Source of the DNA: Lota lota
Taxonomy: Eukaryota > Chordata > Actinopteri > Gadiformes > Lotidae
Reading direction: 5' to 3'
Length of the DNA: 64,000 nt
NCBI GenBank assembly: GCA_026745465.1
Contig: JACYXH010000573.1
Span: 32,501-96,500, forward strand
Shown: in pieces, positions 23,400 to 34,081 of the stretch
Layout of the letters: each line of letters starts with the position of its first letter
Position numbering within the stretch: the first letter of the stretch is position 1
Position numbers and translations under genes: made by a program
Notes under the pieces: model-generated
What the model was told of the DNA's origin: nothing
The model's input: only the letters and a program-made list of their open reading frames with translations
The model's database searches: none

Positions 23400-24376
23400 A
23401 ACCTCAGTACAACATGCTAACCCCCACTACAACATGTCAATCACACACCAGTACAACATGCTAACCCTCTACCACAACCTGTCAATCACACACCAGTACA
23501 ACATGCTAACCCTCTACCACAACCTGTCAATCACACACCAGTACAACATGCTAACCCTCTACCACAACCTGTCAATCACACACCAGTACAACATGCTAAC
23601 CCTCTACCACAACCTGTCAATCACACACCAGTACAACATGCTAACCCTCTACCACAACCTGTCAATCACACACCAGTACAACATGCTAACCCTCTACCAC
23701 AACCTGTCAATCACACACCAGTACAACATGCTAACCCTCTACCACAACCTGTCAATCACACACCAGTACAACATGCTAACCCTCTACCACAACCTGCCAA
23801 TCACACACCAGTACAACATGCTAACCCTCTACCACAACCTGTCAATCACACACCAGTACAACATGCTAACCCTCTACCAAGATCTGTCAATCACACACCA
23901 GTACAACATGCTAACCCTCTACCACAACCTGCCAATCACACACCAGTACAACACGCTAACCCTCTACCACAACCTGTCAATCACACACCAGTACAACATG
24001 CTAACCCTCTACCACAACCTGTCAATCACACCAGTACAACATGCTAACCCTCTACCACAACCTGTCAATCACACACCAGTACAACATGTTAACCCTCAAC
24101 CACGACCTGTCAATCACACCAGTACAACATGCTAACCCCCACCACAACCTGTCAATCACACACCAGTACAACATGTTAACCCTCAACCACGACCTGTCAA
24201 TCACACCAGTACAACATGCTAACCCTCTACCACAAACTGTCAATCACACACCAGTACAACATGTTAACCCTCAACCACGACCTGTCAATCACACCAGTAC
24301 AACATACTAACCCTCTACCATGACCTGTCAATCACACACCAGTACAACATGCTAACCCTCTACCACGACCTGTCAA
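23400..24376. repeat. 45-bp minisatellite
   Basis: About 21 copies of a 45-bp unit (accagtacaacatgctaacc...caacctgtcaatcacac), the last few 2 bp shorter. Because 45 is a multiple of 3 it reads as an uninterrupted 15-residue repeat (ITHQYNMLTLYHNLS). There is no sign of a gene around it, and the same unit occurs singly at 495-545. Confidence 0.95.
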
Positions 24377-24556
24377 GGAGGAGAGGAGGTAGAGGAAGAG
24401 GTAGAGGAGGAGGATTAGGGAGAGGTAAAGGAGGAGAAGGAGGATGCAAAGGTAGCCATATAAGAGGAGAAGGTAGAAATAAAGTAGGTAGAGATGGAGG
24501 AGGTAGAGATAGAGGAGGAGGTGGAGGCAGAGGAGGAGGAGACCAGAGGCGAGATT
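24377..24556. repeat. GGA-rich purine block
   Basis: A GGA/GTAGA purine-rich block at the left edge of the three tandem ~1 kb units. Its Gly/Arg translation is low complexity and not a supported gene. Confidence 0.85.
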
Positions 24557-27500
24557 CTGACTGATTTCTTTTTTACAATAAGTCTAAAAATTGATTTTTG
24601 TTTTTTGGAGCCTGCTGAATAATTTAACAGTAACTAATAAAGATTTTCTTCATGGTACCTTTGTGATTCTGTTCATAGATTTGATATATGATAATCAATC
24701 ATTACATCCATTGTCCAGAATGACACACTCTACTGTAAGGATTTTCTTACAGTAAGAGGTTTTACCTATATTGGCAAAACCCATAATTGTACTGATAATA
24801 AAAATGAGTTAGAATCAGGTTTACCTAGCTAATTCACTATTTATATATGATATATTTACTGTATTGTATCATGGCAACAGTCTTTATATGTGCTGTTAAA
24901 TTGCAGCCTATTGTGGGACTACTGCATATTTGTTTTACTTCTTTTAAAAACCTTATCTTATATCACTTTAATAACGTCTGTGTGTATGTGAATGTGTGTG
25001 TGTGTGTGTGTGTGTGTGGGTGTGTGGGTGTGTGGGTGTGTGGGTGTGTGGGTGCATGCCACCTTGCCTTAGTACCTTTCTGAATACATGCCTGTAAAGG
25101 GTAGATGCAAGATAAGAAGGAACAAACACATAAGAATGCAACCCAACAAGATGACTCATTGAAGAGAAATGAAGGGAGAAAATAACCCTGCCTATCAAAC
25201 CCATGATAAATGATTACATTATAGATACAAAATGTTTGTTTGATTTCACTTACTAGTTCATATAACCTTTAATGCTATAAAATCATCAACAGTTGCAGTC
25301 ATGTAGAACATTTTCCATTTGAGTTACAAAATAAAATATACCGTCCATTTGAATGAATGCTTCTGATTCATGAATGGCAATTGCATTTGTACACTTCTAT
25401 GTCAACAAGTATTCACATGACTTCCAACTGTAAAGGATGAGGAGGAGGAGGAGCAGGAGGAGGAGGAGGAGCAGGAGGAGAAGGTAGAGGAGGAGGTGGT
25501 AGATGAGGAAGTAGAGGAGGAGGTAGACTGATTTCTTTTTTACAACAAGCCTAAGAACAGATTTTTGTTTTTGCAGTCTGCTGAATTATTTAACAGTAAC
25601 TAATAAAGATTTTCTTTATGTTACCTTTGTGATTCTGTTCATTGATTTGATAAATTATAACAGATCATGACATCCATTGTCCAGACTAACAGTCTCCTGT
25701 AATCATTTTCTTACAATAAGAGTTTTGATCTATTTTGGCAAAACTCATAATTGTACTGGTATTAAACATGAGAAACCCTTCCAACAATGTTTAGCATGAC
25801 TTGTGATGGGACCTGGGTTGTGAGTACAGCCCAAATGGACCTCATTGACAGGACCATACTGTAAATATGCTGTTCTGTATCAAACTCAATTACAACAACA
25901 AGTGATGACAGTTCACACACCTTGCTGTGCTGTGCTGAGTTAGAAGTAGGTTTACCTAGCAAATACACTATTTATGTATGATATATTTACTGTATTGTAT
26001 CATGGCAACAGTCTTTATATTTACTGTTAAATTGCAGCCCATTGTGGGACTACTGCCTATTTTCTATCTTTTTTTAAAAGTTCTCTTATATCACTTTAAC
26101 AATGTTTGTTTGTGTGCGTGGGTGTGTGTGTGTGTGCGTGCCATCTTGCCTTGGTACCTTTCTGAATACCTGCATGTAAAGGGTAGATGCAAGATAAGAA
26201 GGTAAATGCACATAAGAATGCAACCCAACAAGATGACTCATTGAAGAGAAATGAAGGGAGAAAAGAACCCTGCCTATCAAACCCATGATAAATGATTACA
26301 TTATAGATACTAAATGTTTGTTTGATTTCACTTACTAGATCGTATAACCTTTAATGCTATAAAATCATCAACAACTGCAGTCATGTTGAACATTTTCCAT
26401 TTGGGTAACATAATAAACTACCGTCCATTTGAATGAATGCTTCTGATTCATGAATAGAAACTGCATTTGTACACTTCTATGTCAACAAGTATTCACATTG
26501 ACTTACAACTGTAAAGGAGGAGGAGGTGGAGGAGGAGGAGGTAGAGGAGGAGGAGCAGGAGGAGGAGGTAGAAGAGGAGAAGCAGGAGTAGAAGGAAGAG
26601 GAGATAGAGGAGGAGGAGGAAGAGGTAATGGAGGAGGTAGTGGAAGAGGAGGTAAAAGAGGAAGTAGGGAAGGAGGTAGAGGAGGAAGAGCAGGAGTAGG
26701 AGGAGGAGGAGGTAGTTGGGGAGGAGATAGAGGAGAAGGAGGTAGTGGAGGAGGAGGAGAAAGTGGAGTAGGAGATAAATGAGGAGGAAGAGGTGGAGGA
26801 GGAGGAGGAGGTAGATGAGGAGCAAGAGGAGGAGGAGGTAGAGGGGGAGATAGAGGAGGAGAAGGTAGAGGAGGAGCAAGTAGAGGAGGAGGTAGAGATG
26901 GAAGTTGAGGAAATCACAGGCGAGATGCAGACTGATTTCTTTTTTACAACAAAACTACGAACAGATTTTTGTTTTTGCAGTCTGCTGAATTATTTAACAG
27001 TAACTAATAAAGATTATCTTTATGTTACCTTTGTGATTCTGTTCATTGATTTGATAAATTATATCATATTATGACATCCATTGTCCAGACTAACAGTCTC
27101 CTGTAATCATTTTCTTACAATAAGAGTTTTGATCTATTTTGGCAAAACTCATAATTGTACTGGTAATCAACATGAGAAACCCTTCCAACAATGTTCAGCA
27201 TGACTTGTGATGGGACCTGGGTTGTGAGTACAGCCCAAGTGGACCTCATTGACAGGACCATACTGTAAATATGCTGTTCTGTATCAAACTCAATTACAAC
27301 AACAAGTGATGACAGTTCACACACCTTGCTGTGCTGTGCTGAGTTAGAAGTAGGTTTACCTAGCAAATTCACTATTAATATTTGATATATTTACTATTTA
27401 GTGTCATGGCAACAGTCTTTATATTTACTATTAAATTGCAGCCCATTGTGGGACTACTGCCTATTTTCTATCTTTTTTTTAAACGTTCTCTTATATCACT

Positions 27501-27720
27501 TTAATAGTGTGTGCGTGTTTGTGTGTTTGTGTGTATTTGTGTGTGTGTGTGTGTGTGTATGTGCGTGCCAGCTTGCCTTGGCGCCTTACTGAATACCTGC
27601 CTGTAAAGGGTAGATACAAGATAAGAAGGAAAAAACACATAAGAATGCAACCCAACAAGATGACTCATTGAAGAGAAATGAAGGGAGAAAATAACCCTGC
27701 CTATCAAAGGTAGAGGAGGA
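24557..27720. repeat. Three tandem units of ~0.8-1.4 kb with embedded GGA and TG arrays
   Basis: Anchor sequence 'actgatttcttttttacaa' recurs at about 24561, 25529 and 26931, and a diverged form at 27740. Each unit runs: anchor, 'gtgattctgttca', 'tcatggcaacagtcttta', 'tatatcacttta', a TG run, 'gatgactcattgaagag', then (in the first two) 'ccgtccatttgaatgaatgc' and a GGA block. The third is shorter. Units 2 and 3 share an extra ~170 bp (acaatgttcagcatgacttg) that unit 1 lacks. The 26.51-26.92 kb GGA block is the largest. Confidence 0.88.
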
Positions 27721-28129
27721 ATTCAGAGGTCGGATGAGTACCGATTTTTTCTTTTTCAGCAAGCCTACAAACTATGATTTTTTGCAGTCTGCTGAACAAA
27801 TATTAACTATACAGGAACTACAGTACATCACACCGTTTATTGTGCTGTACTGAGTTAGAATTACCTAGCAAAATTCACTATTTACATGAAAATATAATGA
27901 CAGACAATTTGGCAACCCAGTCAAGAAAAGAAAACTAAAAGTTCAAAAAGGAGAATTTTTTTAATTTAATGATTATGTAACATGTAACAAGAATGCATGA
28001 ATGCATTTTGAAGGATATTTGTGTCATTTTGGCAAAAGGTTAGCTGTTGCTGTGCTTTGTGTGTAGAGGTTTGAGAATATGTGCTATAGATTCAGGAAAC
28101 GCATTCAAACAAATGAGAAAAAGTATATT
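27721..28129. other. Spacer, nothing identified
   Basis: AT-rich sequence after the tandem units. No exon seen. Confidence 0.4.
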
Positions 28130-28470
28130 TGTCTCTTCATCGATTGTGTTCCTGTTGGTTCTACTGTAAAGAAGGGGCTGCATCAATGACGTGTCTCTAC
28201 ATGCTGTTTGAACTATCAACTGTCTCTTTGTTTTTCTCTGTCTGAGCTTCTACACATCAAAGCTCTGTCTATAGTTCATATTTTAATGAAGTTATTATTC
28301 TTCATCACTGAGTGAGATTATGGATCAGCAGCCTATAAGAGGTTTGTCTGGGAGGAGTATAAACTGGGAGGGGAACTGGACCAACTGGTTGGTTCACAAC
28401 ATCATTTCCTTGTTACTGAGTCAGACGGTTTGGTGTGGCTCACTTCATTACAGCAGGAAGAAGACTAAGG
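28130..28470 (+). promoter_or_regulatory. NLR promoter and 5' noncoding exon, copy 2
   Basis: Closely matches 575-845, including 'cctataagagg', 'gagtataaactggg' and an aag|GT donor near 28468. It lies about 5.6 kb upstream of the CARD-type gene 2 and is followed at 28646-28710 by the same SINE fragment that follows copy 1. It therefore marks the left part of the duplicated unit. Confidence 0.6.
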
Positions 28471-28639
28471 TACTGTACTCAACTCTGATCCGTGATGTAT
28501 CATAAATATGCATAACTTTGAAACTCATCAATAGGTTAATGGTTAATTTTCTGTAAAAACACACGGAAAAAAACTTATTAAATGTATGGATGCATTGCTA
28601 TTTGTCAAAATTATTTTTGAATAATTTCGAAGATTCTTG

Positions 28640-28715
28640 CTCAATAGGATGCTACAGGTTAGACTATGGACATTGGGGATCGAACCCAGAACCTTTCAGC
28701 TTGGAGTCAAGCATC
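28640..28715 (-). repeat. tRNA-derived SINE-like fragment
   Basis: Near-identical to 1020-1090, in the same orientation and at the same distance from the 5' exon copy, so it was present before the NLR unit was duplicated. Confidence 0.5.
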
Positions 28716-28879
28716 TGGTTGAGGTTGAAATACCTTTTTTTTGGTGATTTGGGATTTGTCCTAAATCACAAGGGTCCTTGGGTGAGGTACTTAGGATAGA
28801 ATGAACAGTTGTTATATATGTAGTACGGTATTATGAATAATTTTGGTATTATTAGTCAGGAAGACTCATCTACAGAGTA

Positions 28880-29745
28880 AAGGCATTTTCAACTTCATGT
28901 GTTTCTATTCATTATGTTCATCAGTCTCTTTATTGATAACATGCTATTTATGTTCCTGTTGGTTCTACTGTAAAGAAGGAGATGCATCAGTGACTTAGTG
29001 TCTCTACATGCTGTTTGAACTATCAAGGGTCTCTTTGTCTTTCTCTGTCTGAGCTTTTAGACATCAGAGCTCTCTGTCTATCGTTGATATTTGAACAAAG
29101 TCTTCATCACCGAGTAGATCCCAACAAACCACATGTGTGACAGAGAGTATGTTTGTGTGGGACAATGTGGGACACGTTACCAATGTGGAGAGGTAGTCTA
29201 CAAATGTGTCTTTCTACCTTAAGAAATAAACATTCTCACATGTCGCTTCACATCGTATCCCCCCGTGGGACGTTGAAAAAGACTAACTCTGAGAATCACC
29301 TTGCCCCGGCTTTACCCAGTTCTAAGGAGTTTCACGGTGTTTGTTGAAAGTGCATTTCATTTTCTTTGTGGTAGTTTCCAACATATTCCGCCTAAATCTG
29401 CACAGCTTGTGACTTTGTGGTGACTCCATGTTCCACGTTGGGTGGAGCGTAGCAGGCAGCAAAGACGGTGACAGGTTCACCTGCACTTGACACACATGTC
29501 TGCTCAGTTTGATTGACATCAAACACACCCCTGTGATGACAGCCTTCCTTGCCTTCTTCACAGCCATTGGCTAAAGTCCAGATTTTAGAAAAGTGTCTGT
29601 GCTGCAGTGATTTGACTTTTTAAAACTAGAGCCAATCAAAATGCAGGACATCCTCTCAATATGTTGGAGGCGGGACAAGAGATATAAATGCTGCGCATTC
29701 TCGCATCGAGCAGGACACCTGACACCTACGGTGAGGTCATGTAAA
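28880..29745. other. Partial copy of promoter-upstream DNA, then unique sequence
   Basis: 28905-29075 repeats the sequence upstream of 5' exon copies 1 and 2 ('gttcctgttggttctactg', 'tatcaagggtctctttgtct'). The rest has no recognised exon. Near its end, 29625-29700 holds 'agccaatcaaaat' and 'gagatataaatgctg', a CCAAT box and TATA-like box about 50 bp apart on the plus strand. Confidence 0.45.
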
Positions 29746-29900
29746 GGCAGCCCTATATGAGGTTAGTCTGAGAGGAGTGTGAACTGGGAGGGGAACTGGA
29801 CCGACTGGTTGGTTTACAACATAATTTCCTTGTTATGAGTCAGACACTTTGGTGTGGCTCACTTTATTACAGCAGGAAGTGGTACTGGAAATGGTACTGT
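29746..29900 (+). promoter_or_regulatory. NLR 5' noncoding exon, copy 3, with a different promoter
   Basis: Matches the 5' exon of copies 1 and 2, but its own TATA-like sites have changed (cctatatgagg; gtgtgaact). Directly upstream is the CCAAT/TATA pair near 29632 and 29687. If used, this copy would have a promoter unlike the other copies. Confidence 0.45.
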
Positions 29901-30005
29901 ACTCAACTCTGATCCATGATACATCATACATATGTATGACTTTGAATCTTACCAATAGGTTGATGGTTAGTTAAATATACTATGGTTGCATTGCTTTTTG
30001 TAAAA

Positions 30006-31765
30006 ATTTCTTTTCTTTATCCAAAGTGACTGACTAAATTCCGATACAGGTCATTAAGGAGCAGGTAGGGGTTAAACAGTACAGAGACAGGTCATTAAGG
30101 AGCAGGTGGGGGTTAGACAGTTCAGAGACAGTTCATTAAGGAGTAGGTAGGGGTTAGACAGTTCAGAGACAGGTCATTAAGGAGCAGGTAGGGGTTAGAC
30201 AGTACAGAGACAGGTCATTAAGGAGCAGGTAGGGGTTAGACAGTACAGAGACAGGTCATTAAGGAGCAGGTAGGGGTTAGACAGTACAGAGACAGGTCAT
30301 TAAGGAGCAGGTAGGGGTTAGACAGTACAGAGACAGGTCATTAGGGAGCAGGTAGGGGTTAGACAGTACAGAGACAGGTCATTAAGGAGCAGGTAGGGGT
30401 TAGACAGTAAAGAGACAGGTCATTAAGGATCAGGTAGGGCTTAGACAGTACAGAGACAGGTCATTAAGGAGCAAGTAGGGGTTAGACAGTACAGAGACAG
30501 GTCATTAAGGAGCAGATAGGGGTTAGACAGTACAGAGACAGATCATTAAGGAGCAGGTAGGGGTTAGACAGTACAGACAGGTCATTAAGGAGCAGGTAGG
30601 GGTTAGACAGTACAGAGACAGGTCATTAAGGAGCAGGTAGGGGTTAGACAGTACAGACACAGGTCATTAAGGAGCAGGTAGGGGTTAGACAGTACAGAGA
30701 CAGGTCATTAAGGAGCAGGTAGGGGTTAGACAGTACAGAGACAGGTCATTAAGGAGCAGGTAGGGGTTAGGCAGTAGAGAGAGGTCATTAAGGTGCAGGT
30801 AGGGGTTAGACAGTACAGAGACAGGTCATTAAGGAGCAGGTAGGGGTTAGACAGTACAGATACAGGTCATTAAGGAGCAGGTAGGAGTTAGACAGTACAG
30901 AGACAGGTCATTAAGGAGCAGGTAGGGGTTAGACAGTACAGAGACAGGTCATTAAGGAGCAGGTAGGGGTTAGGCAGTACAGAGACAGGTCATTAAGGAG
31001 CAGGTAGGGGTTAGACAGTACAGAGACAGGTCATTAGGGAGCAGGTAGGGGTTAGACAGTACAGAGACAGGTCATTAAGGAGCAGGTAGTGGTTAGACAG
31101 TAAAGAGACAGGTCATTAAGGAGCAGATAGGGGTTAGACAGTACAGAGACAGATCATTAAGGAGCAGGTAGGGTTAGACAGTACAGACAGGTCATTAAGG
31201 AGCAGGTAGGGGTTAGACAGTACAGAGACAGGTCATTAAGGAGCAGGTAGGGGTTAGACAGTACAGACACAGGTCATTAAGGAGCAGGTAGTGGTTAGAC
31301 AGTACAGAGACAGGTCATTAAGGAGCAGGTAGGGGTTAGACAGTACAGAGACAGGTCATTAAGGAGCAGGTAGGGGTTAGACAGTACAGAGACAGGTCAT
31401 TAAGGAGCAGGTAGGGGTCAGACAGTACAGAGACAGGTCATTAAGGAGCAGGTAGGGGTTAGACAGTACAGAGACAGGTCATTAAGGAGCAGGTAGGGGT
31501 TAGACAGTACAGAGACAGGTCATTAAGGACCAGGTAGGGGTTAGACAGTACAGAGACAGGTCATTAAGGAGCAGGTAGGGGTTAGACAGTACAGAGACAG
31601 GTTATTAAGGAGCAGGTAGGGGTTAGACAGTACAGAGACAGGTCATTAAGGAGCAGGTCGGGGTTAGACAGTACAGAGAGAGGTCATTAAGGAGCAGGTA
31701 GGGGTTAGACAGTAGAGACTGGTCATTAAGGAACAGGGAGGGGTTAGACAGTAGAGACGGGTTGT
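30006..31765. repeat. 41-bp minisatellite grown from a SINE-like core
   Basis: About 42 copies of a 41-bp unit (ggtcattaaggagcaggtag / gggttagacagtacagagaca). At the left edge, 30006-30035 reads 'tttatccaaagtgactgac', the conserved fish SINE core sequence that normally precedes a single 'gagcaggtaggggtta'. The array therefore arose by amplifying part of that element. Confidence 0.95.
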
Positions 31766-32240
31766 AAAAAGGTCCTTTACTGCATGCCGACTATGTGGCT
31801 GCCACACTCCACCTAGCTGACTTTTATTAGGCTCCTCTAGACAAGGACCCAGTGTGTTGTTCAGTATCCTTCCACACTGATGAGCCCAGCAGCTCAATCT
31901 TTACTCTCAGAACCTTTAGAACCGTGTTAATGTATGGACCGTGTAGTGAGGTCAGTTTGGTTGTGTTGTGGGCTTTTATTGTGAAGTTTCAGTCTGTACT
32001 GTAGTGAGGTCCGTTTGGTTCATGTTGTGGACTTTCCTTGTTTTATTGTTTTTTTTTCAATTGTTTTATTGTTGTGGAGTTTTATTGGTAACATTAGTTA
32101 CTTATTGATGGTTTTATGTCTGTCTATAACAGTTTAGCACACTGATCTATAGACTCTTGATGCTCTAGTGACTGATCTACTGGAAGAGATAGTTCAGTGT
32201 TTCAGAAGTTGAAAGAGAAATAAAGAATTGTTCTTATAAT
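31766..32240. other. Spacer, nothing identified
   Basis: No exon recognised. Two short partly repeated segments with 'tagtgaggtc.gtttggtt' lie near 31944 and 32002. Confidence 0.4.
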
Positions 32241-32570
32241 GATAGGAACATGATCTAGACATAGATAGTGATGGAGTGTATGAGATCTAGACATAGATTA
32301 TAGAATGTGTGTGTATGAGATCTAAACATATATAGTGATAGTGTGTCTGTTATATAGCCAAAGATAGTGATAGTGTGTATGAGATCTAGACATATATGGT
32401 AATAGAATGTGTGTGTATGAGATCTAAACATAAATAGTGATAAAATGTGTGTCTATGAGATCTACACATAGATAGTGATAGAGTGTGTATGGGATCTAGA
32501 CAAAGATAATGATAGTGTATGGATGAAATCTAGCCATAAATAGTGATGAAGTGTGTGTGTATATCAGGCA
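32241..32570. repeat. Degenerate ~45-bp tandem repeat
   Basis: Seven or eight diverged units of the form 'gagatctagacatagatagt' plus 'gatagagtgtgtgtat'. No coding capacity. Confidence 0.8.
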
Positions 32571-32680
32571 GGAGGAGGATAGGAAGTCTTCATTGCAGTA
32601 ATTTCACGTTCAGTATTTAAAAATAATCCACAGAAACAATATGTAGTTGTGCTTGTGTCCAGGTCTCCAGTCTACTATGA

Positions 32681-32759
32681 ATGAGGAGAGAAATGAGGAG
32701 TCCTACCTCTAAAACCACTCTGTCTGGGGAACATGGCCGCCAGAGCAAAGCCAAGAGGT
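32681..32759 (+). pseudogene. Relic of gene-1-type NLR exon 1
   Basis: Homologous to 1710-1792 with the same GTAAGA donor. It is 2 bp shorter between start and [10 protein letters not shown], so the original ATG (32677) now runs into a stop. A second ATG 4 bp downstream (32681) reads MRREMRSP and rejoins the old frame. It lies 1.4 kb before the CARD gene start. Its phase 2 end does not match the phase 1 acceptor of the CARD exon, so it is probably a leftover. Confidence 0.7.
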
Positions 32760-32861
32760 AAGAAGTGGATCTCTCACTGTCTGTGACTGTTGTCCATCTC
32801 AGAGCTCAGCAGTGATATATCATGACTCCATCATTAGTCTGAGTAAGAGCTGTGTGTGTGT

Positions 32862-32905
32862 TGTGTTGAAGCCCAGAGCAGCAGGAGAGAGCAGACTCCC
32901 CTGGA
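32862..32905 (+). pseudogene. Fused remnant of the 39-aa exon
   Basis: The left half (gttgaagcccagagcag) matches intron sequence at 3962-3978 of gene 1. The right half (caggagagagcagactcccc) matches the 39-aa exon. The two are joined at a shared 'cagcaggagag', which implies a recombination that removed exons 2-3 and the 49-bp minisatellite from this copy. Confidence 0.65.
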
Positions 32906-34074
32906 CTAAGTTGTCCTAAGTATTGATTAGAGATTAATATTAGGGCTGTAGTCAACCAAATAAAATCTTAGATTGACTTGAATTCAACCAACTCTACGAC
33001 CAATCAATTGGTAGATGGCGAAAAAATGATAATAATCAAATCTCTAGATCATTATCTCTAGATCAACTTAATCGGCCACAGTGCACTCTACTTTACCTGC
33101 TGGCATAAATATCACATAAGGGCTGTTTGGTTGAAGTCAGTGGGTTTCAGATCCACTCGGTCCGAGTCCGACTCAGTTACAGCAGAGCTTCAATATAAAG
33201 CGGGTCACACACCAGACGAGCCATGGAGCGCCGCGTCGGGCAGCGTCGTTTATAGCGACACATGTCTGAAGATTGGATTTTAGGTTATGTTCTGTGTTTA
33301 ATATAATGGGTCCCAATGGATGCAGTGTGATTCATGCTAAGGTGCCAATTCTGATATGTTCACACTCTAGCCATCGAGCGTTAAACACCAAAGTTGCCAG
33401 AGCATCGCAGACAACATAAAAAAAAACGTACTTATGCCTTAAGATTTTAGCTGATATTCCTACATACTTTCACTTACTTTATACTTTGCGCACTTTTTTG
33501 TCGTCCTTTTTAAACAAATACTGCCGGACCCACGACTTCTTTGGAATCAATTAGTTTGGAGTGGAGTAAATGTTCAGTGAGTTAGGACTAGCAGTCCTCC
33601 TTATGGGAGAGTTCAACATTGTGAAACAGGGGTGTTTTGACCTCTTGTCTTATAAGTCTTATAGTCTATTAAACCATATGATTATTCATACAGAAACTAT
33701 GGAGCCTTCAACGTTATTTTCTTTCATAATTACTGTTAGTTCTAATACAATAGCCTACACTCAAAAATGAAATACATCAGTCTGCATTTGTCCCTCCCAC
33801 CCCTGAAAAGAATGGATTAAGAAGCGACATTTGTGTTTTTAATTGCAGAATTTTAACAAATGTAAGCCGAAAAGTAGAAAGATACCAGGAAATAGTATTA
33901 TTCTCGACACTAAATTGATGATAAATTATTTCTCTGCATGCATGAAACACACATCATAGAAATGCAAAAGAAAAATATTCGAGCAGATAAAAAATCTGCA
34001 AGTAGCCTTAAGGAAGTGTGTGAGGGAAAAACAAAAGTATATGGATTCGGCGCTGAGCCACCTTACAATAAACT
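32906..34074. other. Upstream region of CARD-NLR gene
   Basis: No supported exon apart from the probable 5' UTR just before 34075. A CpG-richer patch near 33140-33260 resembles a DNA-element fragment, but I cannot name it. Confidence 0.35.
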
Positions 34075-34081
34075 ATGGAAG
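34075..34081 (+). CDS. NLR gene 2 exon 1 (start codon, 7 coding bases)
   Basis: ATGGAAG followed by a good GTAAGC donor. Too short to prove by itself. It is chosen because phase and spacing fit the CARD exon and because CARD proteins commonly begin within a few residues of the first helix. Confidence 0.55.

Noticed and set aside
23434-24310. A 233-codon frame with a perfect 15-residue repeat
   Set aside because: A 45-bp minisatellite is automatically in frame. There is no start context, splice site or flanking domain, and the array is embedded in other tandem repeats.
24847-25083. Short hydrophobic frames repeated in the 24.8, 26.0 and 27.4 kb units
   Set aside because: They run into the TG microsatellite and change frame and length between units, so there is no sign of selection for a peptide.
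26477-26917. Serine-rich and leucine-rich frames on the minus strand
   Set aside because: Translation of a GGA-rich block; low complexity only.
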